From: Flectobacillus sp. BAB-3569 | GTDB taxonomy: Bacteria; Bacteroidota; Bacteroidia; Cytophagales; Spirosomataceae | DNA: 64,000 nucleotides | Reading direction: 5' to 3' | NCBI RefSeq assembly: GCF_002270355.1 | Contig: NZ_NJFZ01000005.1 | Coordinates: 433,501 to 497,500, forward strand | Shown: piece after piece, positions 38,073 to 46,005 of the stretch | How the letters are laid out: the number at the start of each line of letters is the position of its first letter | Position numbering within the stretch: position 1 is the first letter of the stretch | The notes under the pieces: generated by a model | Databases searched by the model: none | Seen by the model: only the letters and a program-made list of their open reading frames with translations | What the model was told of the DNA's origin: nothing | Made by a program: the position numbers and the translations under genes

Positions 38073-38669
38073 ATGACACAAGAACATTTGAAGGATATAG
38101 ATATGGGTGAAGAACCTGTAAAAACTATGTCGATGAACCCGAAAAAGTTTATGTTGTGGCTTGCAATTGCATCGATTACGATGATGTTTGCAGGTTGGAC
38201 TTCGGGATATTTAGTAAGAAAAGCAGAAGGAAATTGGCATGAATTTGACTTACCAAATATTTTCCTGTATTCTACAGCGGTATTGGTTGTGAGTAGTGTG
38301 TTTATGCATTTGGCAGTAAGAGCCGCAAAAAAAGACAACTTCAATACACTCAAAATAGCAATTTCTATTACTTTTGCATTTGGGATGGCCTTCTTGTTTA
38401 TGCAATGGTATGGTTTCTCAGACCTTGTAAAGAATCAATTGCACTTCTCTGGAAGTGATGTTGCAGCCTCTTGGATTTACGTTTTTGTAGGAATTCACGG
38501 ATTGCATATAATATCTGGTTTGGTTGTACTTTTGTTTTCATTGGTATCTTCATTCAGATTAAGCATTAATGCTAATAACTTAACAAGAATACAATTGTGT
38601 GCTACGTATTGGCACTTCCTCGATGGACTCTGGTTGTATTTGTTCTTTTTCTTGTATTTTAATCGTTAA
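38073..38669 (+). CDS. Cytochrome c oxidase subunit III-like protein
   Basis: Membrane protein of the COX3 family (198 aa from ATG 38073). A GTG at 38028, overlapping the ctaB stop, would add 15 polar residues with no family match. Five hydrophobic helices are visible, with the COX3 features FLYSTAVLVVSSVFMHLAVR, FVGIHGLHIISGLVVLLFSL and the C-terminal CATYWHFLDGLWLYLFFFLY. Together with the following gene this is a tandem pair of subunit III-like proteins, an arrangement common in Bacteroidota cox operons. One may be the structural subunit and the other an assembly-linked paralogue. Confidence 0.85.
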   Translation: MTQEHLKDIDMGEEPVKTMSMNPKKFMLWLAIASITMMFAGWTSGYLVRKAEGNWHEFDLPNIFLYSTAVLVVSSVFMHLAVRAAKKDNFNTLKIAISITFAFGMAFLFMQWYGFSDLVKNQLHFSGSDVAASWIYVFVGIHGLHIISGLVVLLFSLVSSFRLSINANNLTRIQLCATYWHFLDGLWLYLFFFLYFNR

Positions 38670-38725
38670 TATTTAACGGTGATTGATAATCTAGTAATTA
38701 ATATTTAACCAAAAAAGTAAAAAAG

Positions 38726-39481
38726 ATGTCTTCAATTCACGCAGCACCTGCTGTTCCTGAGAAACTGACATGGGCGGGTGGTTCAGAACCTTTGAAAGCG
38801 AGCTATGGAAAACTAATGATGTGGTTCTTCTTGCTTTCAGATACTTTTACATTCTCAGCGTTGTTGGTCTCTTACGGAATGATTCGTTTTAGTCAACCTG
38901 CTTGGACAGGCGCTCACGAAAAGTTTTACTTCGCTACGACTCACTGGCCTATTCCTGAGAAGGTATTCGAGGCAATGCCATTCTTCCACGGCGAAGCTCC
39001 ATTGGTGTTTGTTGGTATTATGACATTCATCTTGATTTTTAGTTCTGTAACTATGGTATTGGCAGTAGAAGCTGGTCACAGAGGCGACCGTGCTGCTGTT
39101 GAGAAATGGTTGTTGTGGACAATTATCGGTGGTTTTACTTTCTTAGGTTCTCAAGCTTGGGAATGGTCTCACTTCATTGCTGGTCCTCACGATTTAGCAA
39201 AAGCTGCTAAAGATGCATTAGGTAATCCAATCGTTGGGGCAAATCTTACACAGAACCCTTATGGTCCTCCAGCATTTGCAGACTTGTTCTTCTTTATTAC
39301 TGGTTTCCACGGAACTCACGTGTTTTCAGGTGTAATTTTGATTATCATGGTGTTCTTCAACACTGCTACAGGTTTATATGATCGTCGTGGTCACTATGAA
39401 ATGGTAGAGAAAGTAGGTCTTTACTGGCACTTTGTAGACCTTGTATGGGTATTCGTATTTACATTCTTCTATCTGGTTTAG
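38726..39481 (+). CDS. coxC: Cytochrome c oxidase subunit III
   Basis: Subunit III (251 aa) of the heme-copper oxidase. Helices include LMMWFFLLSDTFTFSALLVSY, APLVFVGIMTFILIFSSVTM and WLLWTIIGGFTFLGSQAWEW. The signatures FFFITGFHGTHVFSGVILII and VGLYWHFVDLVWVFVFTFFY are diagnostic. The start is ATG 38726. A 13-bp hairpin separates it from the subunit IV gene. Confidence 0.95.
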   Translation: MSSIHAAPAVPEKLTWAGGSEPLKASYGKLMMWFFLLSDTFTFSALLVSYGMIRFSQPAWTGAHEKFYFATTHWPIPEKVFEAMPFFHGEAPLVFVGIMTFILIFSSVTMVLAVEAGHRGDRAAVEKWLLWTIIGGFTFLGSQAWEWSHFIAGPHDLAKAAKDALGNPIVGANLTQNPYGPPAFADLFFFITGFHGTHVFSGVILIIMVFFNTATGLYDRRGHYEMVEKVGLYWHFVDLVWVFVFTFFYLV

Positions 39482-39494
39482 TCTTTATGAGAAA

Positions 39495-39523
39495 ATGTCA
39501 TGGGTAAATTTTATCCATGACAT
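39495..39523 (+). other. Intercistronic hairpin between coxC and the subunit IV gene
   Basis: ATGTCATGG (39495-39503) pairs with CCATGACAT (39515-39523), and GTAAA/TTTAT extends the stem inside. It covers the alternative upstream start at 39517 and supports translation from ATG 39553. Confidence 0.65.
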
Positions 39524-39552
39524 CATACATTTTTGAAAATATCTCTGAAATT

Positions 39553-39870
39553 ATGGCATCACATTCACACTCTCACGCAACTGAGGAAAAAGTAATTCCA
39601 CCAGCTCAGACTGGCGCTATCTGGAAAACATTCTGGATTCTTTTGATTTTGACTGCGATTGAATTTATCATCGCATTTACAATGCCTGCAAATGGTCTTC
39701 GTGTAGCAATCTTTGCTGGAATGACTATTGTAAAAGCATTTTATATTATTGGCGAATTCATGCACTTAAAACATGAAGTGAAATCATTAATTTGGATGAT
39801 CTTGCTTCCAGTTATTTTTGTTGTATGGTTGTTGACTGCATTACTTTTCGAAGGCGGTCACTTGTATTGA
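39553..39870 (+). CDS. Cytochrome c oxidase subunit IV-like protein
   Basis: Small membrane protein (105 aa) of the prokaryotic COX4/CtaF-like family. It has a His/Ser-rich N-terminus (MASHSHSHATEEK). Three helices follow, TFWILLILTAIEFIIAFTM, VAIFAGMTIVKAFYIIGEFM and LIWMILLPVIFVVWLLTAL, and the GEFMHLKHEVK loop is typical of the family. I prefer ATG 39553. The earlier in-frame ATG 39517 would lie in an mRNA hairpin and add an unconserved stretch. It completes the oxidase subunit set and is followed by a terminator. Confidence 0.88.
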   Translation: MASHSHSHATEEKVIPPAQTGAIWKTFWILLILTAIEFIIAFTMPANGLRVAIFAGMTIVKAFYIIGEFMHLKHEVKSLIWMILLPVIFVVWLLTALLFEGGHLY

Positions 39871-39887
39871 TCAGAAGCAATAAAGGT

Positions 39888-39917
39888 AGGCTGGCAAAAT
39901 GCCAGCCTGTATTTTAT
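39888..39917 (+). terminator. Terminator-like hairpin
   Basis: AGGCTGGC (39888-39895) pairs perfectly with GCCAGCCT (39901-39908), followed by GTATTTTATT. Confidence 0.75.
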
Positions 39918-39930
39918 TCAAGTATAAAGC

Positions 39931-40665
39931 ATGATAAATATGCAAAAAGGTATCAAAGCTGGAATTCTAATCGTAGCATTAGCGGTTCCAGCTTTAATTT
40001 TTTTATTCTTGAGAGGTTTTGGTGAAAACCACTACAAACTCCCAAAGTTGATTCCTGTGATTGATTCTACTACAGGTTATATCAAGATGAAGAAAAACCC
40101 GAATCCGAAATGGGATGAACCCGAAATGGATACCGTTTTTCATACTATCCCTGATTGGACATTGACGAATGAGGAAGGAAAATCATTTACGAATAAACAA
40201 CTGGCAGGAAAAATTTACGTAGCCGACTTCTTCTTTACAAGATGTACTTCTATTTGTCCTAAAATGTCTACTCAGTTGACTAGAGTACAAGATACTTTTG
40301 GGCAAGATAAAGATGTAGAGTTTGCTTCGTTCACTGTAGATCCTTCTCACGATACCCCTGAAATGCTACGAGAATATGCCAAACAATATGATGCTATTCC
40401 AGGAAAATGGCACTTTTTGACCGGTACTCGACAACAGTTATACCCATTGGCCGTAAAAGGATATTATATTCCAGTGGCAGATGCGTCAGAATATGATAAA
40501 GCGGTAAAAACACCAGATGAGACTTTTATTCATTCCGAAAAGTTGATTCTTGTCGATAAAGAGGGATATATCCGAGGGTTTTATGACGGAACAGATAAAA
40601 AAGACGTAGATCGATTGATGCTGGAAATTAAAGTACTTCAAAAAATTTACGAAACAGAAAAGTAA
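39931..40665 (+). CDS. Sco1/SenC-type copper chaperone
   Basis: Membrane-anchored thioredoxin-fold protein (244 aa) that delivers copper to or reduces the CuA site of subunit II. An N-terminal anchor (GILIVALAVPALIFLFLRGF) precedes the Sco domain. The copper ligands are CTSICPK (Cys-x3-Cys, about residue 104) and the distal His in TFIHSEKLILVDKEG (about residue 205). FTVDPSHDTPEMLREYA is also a Sco signature. It is encoded immediately after the oxidase subunits, as expected for its role. Confidence 0.93.
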   Translation: MINMQKGIKAGILIVALAVPALIFLFLRGFGENHYKLPKLIPVIDSTTGYIKMKKNPNPKWDEPEMDTVFHTIPDWTLTNEEGKSFTNKQLAGKIYVADFFFTRCTSICPKMSTQLTRVQDTFGQDKDVEFASFTVDPSHDTPEMLREYAKQYDAIPGKWHFLTGTRQQLYPLAVKGYYIPVADASEYDKAVKTPDETFIHSEKLILVDKEGYIRGFYDGTDKKDVDRLMLEIKVLQKIYETEK

Positions 40666-40715
40666 AAATTGAAGTTATATCAATAAACAAAACGTAATAG
40701 ATAATCCACTAAAAC

Positions 40716-41255
40716 ATGGCATCTTTTTCGATTCAGAAGGATAAGAAGAATGACAAAATCGTCAACGTCCTTGCTATCGCTATTCCAGTTGCGGTTGCAC
40801 TCTTAATAGGTATTCGCCAAAAAATTGATTTAGGAAGTTGGACAAAAATATTGCCTCATGTCATAGGCATTTTGAATACTACAACATCCATTACACTCCT
40901 TTTGGGATATTCGTACATTAAAAAACAAAATCTTGAAGGGCATCGTAAAATGATGATGCTTTCTTTCGTTCAAGGTGCTTTGTTCTTGGTACTTTATATC
41001 TTGTATCATATTTCAAATGATTCAACTCCATATGGAGGTCAAGGTTTGTTACGTCCCATTTACTATTTCTTTCTACTTACTCATATTCTATTGTCAGTAG
41101 GGGTAGTTTGGTTTGTACTCAAAGCTGTATATTTTGCGTTGAGTAATCAAATTGCAGAGCATAAAAAAGTTGTTAAATGGGCATTTCCATTGTGGCTTTA
41201 TGTGTCAGTAACAGGAGTAATAGTTTACTTGATGATTTCTCCATATTATCAATAA
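40716..41255 (+). CDS. DUF420 membrane protein (possible oxidase maturation factor)
   Basis: Five-helix membrane protein (179 aa) of the DUF420 family. Recognised features are the N-terminal NVLAIAIPVAVALLIGIRQK, LPHVIGILNTTTSITLLLGY, the conserved HRKMMMLSFVQGALFLVLYI and ILLSVGVVWFVLKAVYFAL with nearby His and Lys (HKKVVKWAFPLWLYV). DUF420 includes the CtaM/YozB proteins of Firmicutes that, as I recall, are needed for active aa3-type oxidase. The position at the end of a cox operon supports a related role here. The function is inferred. Confidence 0.8.
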   Translation: MASFSIQKDKKNDKIVNVLAIAIPVAVALLIGIRQKIDLGSWTKILPHVIGILNTTTSITLLLGYSYIKKQNLEGHRKMMMLSFVQGALFLVLYILYHISNDSTPYGGQGLLRPIYYFFLLTHILLSVGVVWFVLKAVYFALSNQIAEHKKVVKWAFPLWLYVSVTGVIVYLMISPYYQ

Positions 41256-41265
41256 TTCAAATTGT

Positions 41266-41535
41266 ATGAAAAAGGTATTATTAGTTTTATTGCTAAGCGT
41301 AGTTTCGACTACCATGAGTTTTGCTCAATGTGCTATGTGCCGTTCGGTAGTAGAAAGTACGGTATCGAATGGAAGAAGCCAAATTGCATCAAACCTAAAT
41401 ACAGGGATTTTATATCTTTTGTCAGTACCGTATGTGTTGGCAATGGTTATTGGTTTTCTTTGGTGGAGAACTTCCAATCAAGGCTTAAGCCCTAAAGATA
41501 TAATGCGTAGAAAATTGAAGCAAGCGTTCAAATAA
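41266..41535 (+). CDS. Small exported membrane protein with CxxC motif
   Basis: An 89-aa protein. It has a cleavable-looking signal peptide (MKKVLLVLLLSVVSTTMSFA), a CAMC motif right after the predicted cleavage site (about residues 22-25), and one C-terminal membrane helix (ILYLLSVPYVLAMVIGFLWW). A basic tail follows. It begins 10 bp after the DUF420 gene and is the last gene of the respiratory operon. A Cys pair directly behind the signal cleavage site could bind copper or heme or act in thiol redox. I do not know a named family. Confidence 0.75.
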   Translation: MKKVLLVLLLSVVSTTMSFAQCAMCRSVVESTVSNGRSQIASNLNTGILYLLSVPYVLAMVIGFLWWRTSNQGLSPKDIMRRKLKQAFK

Positions 41536-41540
41536 TAAAA

Positions 41541-41571
41541 AAAACCTGTCTCGAAAGAGACAGGTTTTTTT
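41541..41571. terminator. Bidirectional terminator between the cox operon and murI
   Basis: AAAACCTGTCTC (41541-41552) pairs perfectly with GAGACAGGTTTT (41557-41568) with a GAAA loop. A-run upstream and T-run downstream make it functional on both strands. Confidence 0.93.
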
Positions 41572-41595
41572 ATTATAATGAATTTATGCCTAATA

Positions 41596-42402
41596 CTATT
41601 CCCAAAGCGGATAGTGTTGAAGTCGAATTTGTTCACCAAAAAATATTTTCGTTGATGTTTCAAATGATTGTGTATAATCAGAAACATAAAAGTGACGAAT
41701 ATGTGCATTCATCTCATTGAGTAAATGATTGTTTTCTAAATAATCATAAAGTGATTTTGCTACAATCTCAGAGGTGTCCAAAACTGTTACTTTACCATCG
41801 TAATACTGGTTAATTTGTTTTTTGATAAGGGGATAATGCGTACAACCCAAAATCAATGCTTCGATATCGTCTAATGTAGCGTTTTGAAGGTATTCATTAA
41901 TAATACTTTCAGAAATATTATGATTAAAAAAACCTTCCTCTATCATCGGTGCTAAGAGTGGCGTCGCCAAAGATTTTAGCGTTATACCTTTTTCAAGAAA
42001 GTCTATCTTTTTTCGGTAAATATTAGAGTTTACAGTCTGTTTGGTCCCAATTAATCCAATGGTCTTATTGGCATAATTTTCTCCAAGAAACGCCACCACA
42101 GGATCTATTACATTCATGACTTTCGCTTTGCTTCCTACATATTCTTTTACTAGTTCATAGGCAGCAGCAGAAGCCGAATTACAAGCAATTAAAATTACCT
42201 TACATTTTTGTTGTAATAAAACATTACAAATTTTGATAGAATATGCCTGAATGGCAGTCGCCGATTTGTCACCATAGGGCAAATGGGCAGTATCACCAAA
42301 GTAGATGATATTTTCGTTTGGGAGTAATCTCGTAACAGCATGTGCTACCGTGAGTCCACCAATACCACTATCAAAAATTCCAATTGGAGCGGATGTATGC
42401 AT
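41596..42402 (-). CDS. murI: Glutamate racemase
   Basis: Cofactor-independent racemase making D-glutamate for peptidoglycan. Catalytic features: IGIFDSGIGGLTVAHAV at the N-terminus, ACNSASAAAYEL with the first catalytic Cys, and ALILGCTHYPLIKKQI with the second. The acid/base neighbours YFGDTAHLPYG are also present. I choose the ATG at 42402 (MHTSAPIGIFDSG, 268 aa). The longer frame from 42489 adds 29 residues not found in the family. It is convergent with the respiratory operon and shares its terminator. Confidence 0.93.
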   Translation of the reverse strand: MHTSAPIGIFDSGIGGLTVAHAVTRLLPNENIIYFGDTAHLPYGDKSATAIQAYSIKICNVLLQQKCKVILIACNSASAAAYELVKEYVGSKAKVMNVIDPVVAFLGENYANKTIGLIGTKQTVNSNIYRKKIDFLEKGITLKSLATPLLAPMIEEGFFNHNISESIINEYLQNATLDDIEALILGCTHYPLIKKQINQYYDGKVTVLDTSEIVAKSLYDYLENNHLLNEMNAHIRHFYVSDYTQSFETSTKIFFGEQIRLQHYPLWE

Positions 42403-42548
42403 AAATAATGTGGGGTAAAAAGGAATTGCCGAAAATATAATCTGTTTTTCAAAAAAATTTCGTAAAGTTGAAAATTCATTACAATTCATGCAACCTTTCT
42501 AGCACCTTTTTCATCTACCTATTACAAAACTAAACCAAGACAATTATC

Positions 42549-43121
42549 GTGAAAATTTTACAACTCGGCGGTTTATCACTCTTTCAAAGCGAGGAAGCTC
42601 TGGTCAAAGCCTGTCAGAAAGGCGACCCCAAAGCTCAGCGAAGAGTGTATGAAAAATACTCCTCCAAAATGCTGGGAGTATGTTTTAGATATGTACACGA
42701 TGATTTTGAAGCAGAAGAGATAATGATTGAAGGATTTGTGAAGGTTTTTGAAAAGATTGATACCTTCAAATTAGAAGGAAGTTTTGAAGGATGGATTAGA
42801 AGAGTCATGGTAAACGAAGCATTAATGTATTTAAGACGTACCAAAAATGCCAAACTTGAAATGAGTTATGATAATATCCTTTACGAACCAGAACCCGAAC
42901 AATTTAGTACACAATTAGAGGTAGATGATCTGATGAAATTAATAGAAACACTGCCTATTGGTTATCGCACTGTTTTTAATTTGTACGCTATCGAAGGTTA
43001 TTCTCACGCAGAAATAGCTGCATCTTTAGGAATAACAGAAAGTACTTCTAAATCACAATTATCAAGAGCTAGAGTTATATTGCAAAATGCAATAGCTCAA
43101 CAAAAATCAACAGTTAATTAG
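42549..43121 (+). CDS. ECF-type RNA polymerase sigma factor
   Basis: Extracytoplasmic-function sigma-70 factor (190 aa). Region 2 covers KGDPKAQRRVYEKYSSKMLG to FEGWIRRVMVNEALMYLRR (about residues 24-98). Region 4 has LPIGYRTVFNLYAIEGYSH, then AEIAASLGITESTSKSQLSR as the helix-turn-helix (about 140-180). The start is GTG 42549. Eight bases separate it from the next gene, a single-pass membrane protein that is likely its regulator. Bacteroidota ECF factors of this type often respond to envelope signals. Confidence 0.93.
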   Translation: MKILQLGGLSLFQSEEALVKACQKGDPKAQRRVYEKYSSKMLGVCFRYVHDDFEAEEIMIEGFVKVFEKIDTFKLEGSFEGWIRRVMVNEALMYLRRTKNAKLEMSYDNILYEPEPEQFSTQLEVDDLMKLIETLPIGYRTVFNLYAIEGYSHAEIAASLGITESTSKSQLSRARVILQNAIAQQKSTVN

Positions 43122-43129
43122 CAGACAAA

Positions 43130-43963
43130 ATGGAAAAGCATAATATAGATAAACTATTTGACGAACGTTTGCAAAATTATGAGCGTAAACCTAGACCAGA
43201 AGCATGGGATAAGTTGCAGGCTAGATTACAGCAAAACGAAACCAAAATAGTACCACTGTGGTGGAAAGTGGCCCGCGCGGCGTCGGTAGTTATATTATTA
43301 GGCGCAGCAGGTTATTGGGCATTCCATACAAATAGTGAAACAGAAATATCTGTGGCACAAAAAACTAGTACTACGCAACAACCGTCAGGAGATTTACAAG
43401 CTGGAAGTCAAGGTTCTCAAATGCAATCACAGTTGCCTGATCGTATTGTACCAATGAAGGAAGTTGTAGCTCAGAAGAAATCAGATAATAAAAATTCTTG
43501 GAAGACTACTAACCCAAAATCAGGTACACTTCGTGTGCATCAAAACCCATTGGTAGAGCCTAACAAAGATTTATCGGAAAATACCCTAGCTACAGTTGAT
43601 CCGATACAGCCTGTATCAAAAACCAATAATACCATCGTATTACTAATGGAGCCAAGTCCTGAACCTGCTAGTTCGCCAAAAACTTCAGAGACAATCGTTT
43701 TAGCAATGGTAGATGCAATGGATACAGGTGGGACTGAAAGACCCCGACCATCGGTATGGACTGACGAACTCAATACCAAGAAAACGAGTAAATTTGGTAA
43801 ACTTTGGCAACAACTCAAAAGAGCAAAAAATGGAGAAGGTGTAGATTGGAACGAGCTTGGTGTCAAACCTCAAAAAGTGCTTGCACGTGCTGATGCAAAG
43901 CTAGAAAATACGAAGGAGTCTATCGTAGAATCAGTGAAAGAGATAAAAAATAACGAAAAATAA
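43130..43963 (+). CDS. Single-pass membrane protein, possible anti-sigma factor
   Basis: A 277-aa protein not matching a family I can name. The N-terminal 45 residues are charged and helical, with RKPRPEAWDKLQARLQ, a pattern common to cytoplasmic parts of Bacteroidota proteins encoded after ECF sigma genes. One membrane helix (ARAASVVILLGAAGYWAF, about residues 48-65) is followed by a Ser/Thr/Gln/Pro-rich, probably disordered periplasmic region of about 200 residues. The 8-bp spacing after the sigma gene suggests an anti-sigma role. No zinc-binding HxxxCxxC motif is present. Confidence 0.65.
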   Translation: MEKHNIDKLFDERLQNYERKPRPEAWDKLQARLQQNETKIVPLWWKVARAASVVILLGAAGYWAFHTNSETEISVAQKTSTTQQPSGDLQAGSQGSQMQSQLPDRIVPMKEVVAQKKSDNKNSWKTTNPKSGTLRVHQNPLVEPNKDLSENTLATVDPIQPVSKTNNTIVLLMEPSPEPASSPKTSETIVLAMVDAMDTGGTERPRPSVWTDELNTKKTSKFGKLWQQLKRAKNGEGVDWNELGVKPQKVLARADAKLENTKESIVESVKEIKNNEK

Positions 43964-44053
43964 AATTATCACGCAACCTAAGGCAATCGACTTGCATCTA
44001 GGAGATATAAAACAAATTAGAACTTTCTAAATCGAGTATAAATCATTAAAGTC

Positions 44054-45235
44054 ATGAAATCTATAAGCCAATTAGATGTAACAGTAAACTGGGTAAAATT
44101 GTACATCGTCGCATTTTTTATGGTATTAGCAATTCAGCCAACAATTGCAAGAAATACTGAGACTGACTCAACAGTCATCAAAATAGATAAGAGAAACCAG
44201 ACCGTTTTAGAAGGAGGTAAACCCAACGTAAGTTTGAAAGAGGATATACAGGCACTTTTTCAAAAAAGTGGAATGACCTTGGACGACGCTACATGGATTG
44301 GAATAAGAAGGGTGGTTAATAGCGATATTACAAAAGACACTGTTTTGGTAATATCACAAAATAACAAAACAATCAACGTAGCTATTAAAGCAAATGCTTC
44401 TTCTAATACCAATAGAAATAATGGGTCGTCAGGAAATAATGGTTCTAAAGGTGGCGTAAGTGTGGGTGCTGGAGGAGTACACATTCAAGATGGAAGAGAT
44501 GAAGTCCATGTGAGTATTAATGGAGTAGTGGTAAAAGATGGTAGTGAAGAAACCAGAGTGATGTGGAGAGATACAGCAAAAGTGGCACGCAGAAATGGGG
44601 AATTTGCCTCTCGTTCAGGATTTAATATCTATTTTGGTTTAAATAGCTTTACTAATACGGGTTCTATAAGCGGTATATACAATACGAAAGACTTTGAATT
44701 AAGTCCATTTGGCTCTCGTTATTTCGGTTTTGGATGGACTCGTAGTGCAGCCATTAGTAAAGGAAGCAGTGCAGCTTTGAAAATAAGCTACGGATTGGAG
44801 TTTTCTTGGTACAATTTCATGTATGAAAATAACAGATATGAAATAAAAGGAAATAACAATATAGAATTTAGAGACTATGTTGATGACAAAGGACAACCTG
44901 TAGACTTATCAAGAAATAAATTAACGGTAGCTTATATTAATCTTCCTGTAATGCCATATGTGGCATTTAAAAAGAGTAGCACAGTCACATATATCGGATT
45001 TGGGGGATATGTTGGTTACAGATTAGATAGCTATACCAAGACAAAAGAATCTGATAGTGGTAGAAAACTTTGGAATCACAGCAGTTTTTACTTGAATAAT
45101 CTTCGCTATGGACTTGCTTTGGAGCTTGGTTTGAAAGATTTTCCAGATTTATTTGTGAATTATGATTTGTCACAATTGTACCAAACAGGCTATGGCCCTA
45201 AAATTAGTGGCTTAAGTTTTGGTATTCGTTTCTAA
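44054..45235 (+). CDS. Outer-membrane beta-barrel-like protein of the ECF locus
   Basis: Exported 393-aa protein with an N-terminal hydrophobic signal (LYIVAFFMVLAIQPTIA, about residues 17-33). A charged stretch follows, then a low-complexity Asn/Ser/Gly region (SNTNRNNGSSGNNGSKGG, about 116-133). The C-terminal about 200 residues alternate polar and hydrophobic positions with many Tyr, Gly and Phe residues (FGLNSFTNTG, YFGFGWTRSAA, YIGFGGYVGYRLDSYTK). The chain ends GLSFGIRF, with a terminal Phe typical of outer-membrane barrels. It is probably in the regulon or sensory path of the sigma factor encoded upstream. Confidence 0.7.
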   Translation: MKSISQLDVTVNWVKLYIVAFFMVLAIQPTIARNTETDSTVIKIDKRNQTVLEGGKPNVSLKEDIQALFQKSGMTLDDATWIGIRRVVNSDITKDTVLVISQNNKTINVAIKANASSNTNRNNGSSGNNGSKGGVSVGAGGVHIQDGRDEVHVSINGVVVKDGSEETRVMWRDTAKVARRNGEFASRSGFNIYFGLNSFTNTGSISGIYNTKDFELSPFGSRYFGFGWTRSAAISKGSSAALKISYGLEFSWYNFMYENNRYEIKGNNNIEFRDYVDDKGQPVDLSRNKLTVAYINLPVMPYVAFKKSSTVTYIGFGGYVGYRLDSYTKTKESDSGRKLWNHSSFYLNNLRYGLALELGLKDFPDLFVNYDLSQLYQTGYGPKISGLSFGIRF

Positions 45236-45263
45236 AAAATCAAAAAAAATAATTTTTTTTCGG

Positions 45264-45306
45264 GGCTTAATGTACTAGATAAGAAGTATATTAAGCCTTG
45301 ATTTTT
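45264..45306 (+). terminator. Terminator after the beta-barrel gene
   Basis: GGCTTAATGTAC (45264-45275) pairs with GTATATTAAGCC (45286-45297, one G-U), followed by TTGATTTTT. Confidence 0.8.
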
Positions 45307-45391
45307 AAAATATTACAAGGTTAGTTACGGGATGTTTAGCTATGTTTTTTGAGTTTTATTGAAAAAAAGTAAAAATTTTTTTCAATAATGT

Positions 45392-45422
45392 TTTGACTTA
45401 ATCAAAAATCTACCTAGTTTTG
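45392..45422 (+). promoter_or_regulatory. Predicted promoter of the tRNA-tuf unit
   Basis: TTTG at 45392-45395, 19 bp, then TAGTTTTG at 45415-45422. A near-perfect Bacteroidota promoter about 50 bp before tRNA-Tyr. Confidence 0.85.
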
Positions 45423-45474
45423 CACACTCTTTCACGGGAACGTTACAAGAAGCGGAAACAAAAGAGAAAAATGA

Positions 45475-45557
45475 GGGGATATACCAGAGTGGCCAAATGG
45501 GGCAGACTGTAAATCTGCTGACTTATGTCTTCGGTGGTTCGAATCCATCTGTCCCCA
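45475..45557 (+). tRNA. tRNA-Tyr (GTA)
   Basis: Acceptor GGGGATA (45475-45481) pairs with TGTCCCC (45550-45556). The anticodon loop CTGTAAA carries GTA. A long variable arm (CTTATGTCTTC region) is as expected for a class II tRNA. CCA is not encoded. Confidence 0.96.
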
Positions 45558-45611
45558 CAAGTTTAGAGTTTAGGGAAACTTTTTCGAAACTTTTTAACCA
45601 GTTATAGAAAA

Positions 45612-45684
45612 GCGGGAGTAGCTCATTTGGTAGAGCGATAGCCTTCCAAGCTATAGGTGGCGGGTTCGAGCCCCGTCTCCCGCT
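45612..45684 (+). tRNA. tRNA-Gly (TCC)
   Basis: Acceptor GCGGGAG (45612-45618) pairs with CTCCCGC (45677-45683). The anticodon stem ATAGC/GCTAT encloses CTTCCAA, anticodon TCC. T-loop TTCGAGC. CCA is not encoded. Confidence 0.96.
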
Positions 45685-45811
45685 CAAGAAATTAAGATGG
45701 TTGATTGTTAATAGTTAATAGTTAATAGTTTAGCGAATTAGCGATTAACGATTAACCATTTTTGTTTGTGGTCTACTTCAGTTTGGATTCACGAGAAAGC
45801 ATTCAACGTCT

Positions 45812-45886
<75 letters not shown>

Positions 45887-46005
45887 TTCAAAACAACAAA
45901 TAGTTAAATAGGAGCTATCAAGTATCTTTTATCTTTGGTTGTTGGAAGTTGAAAGGTATCAATTTTTTCATTCTTTTTATAAAACTAATTAAGAACTAAA
46001 TAATC

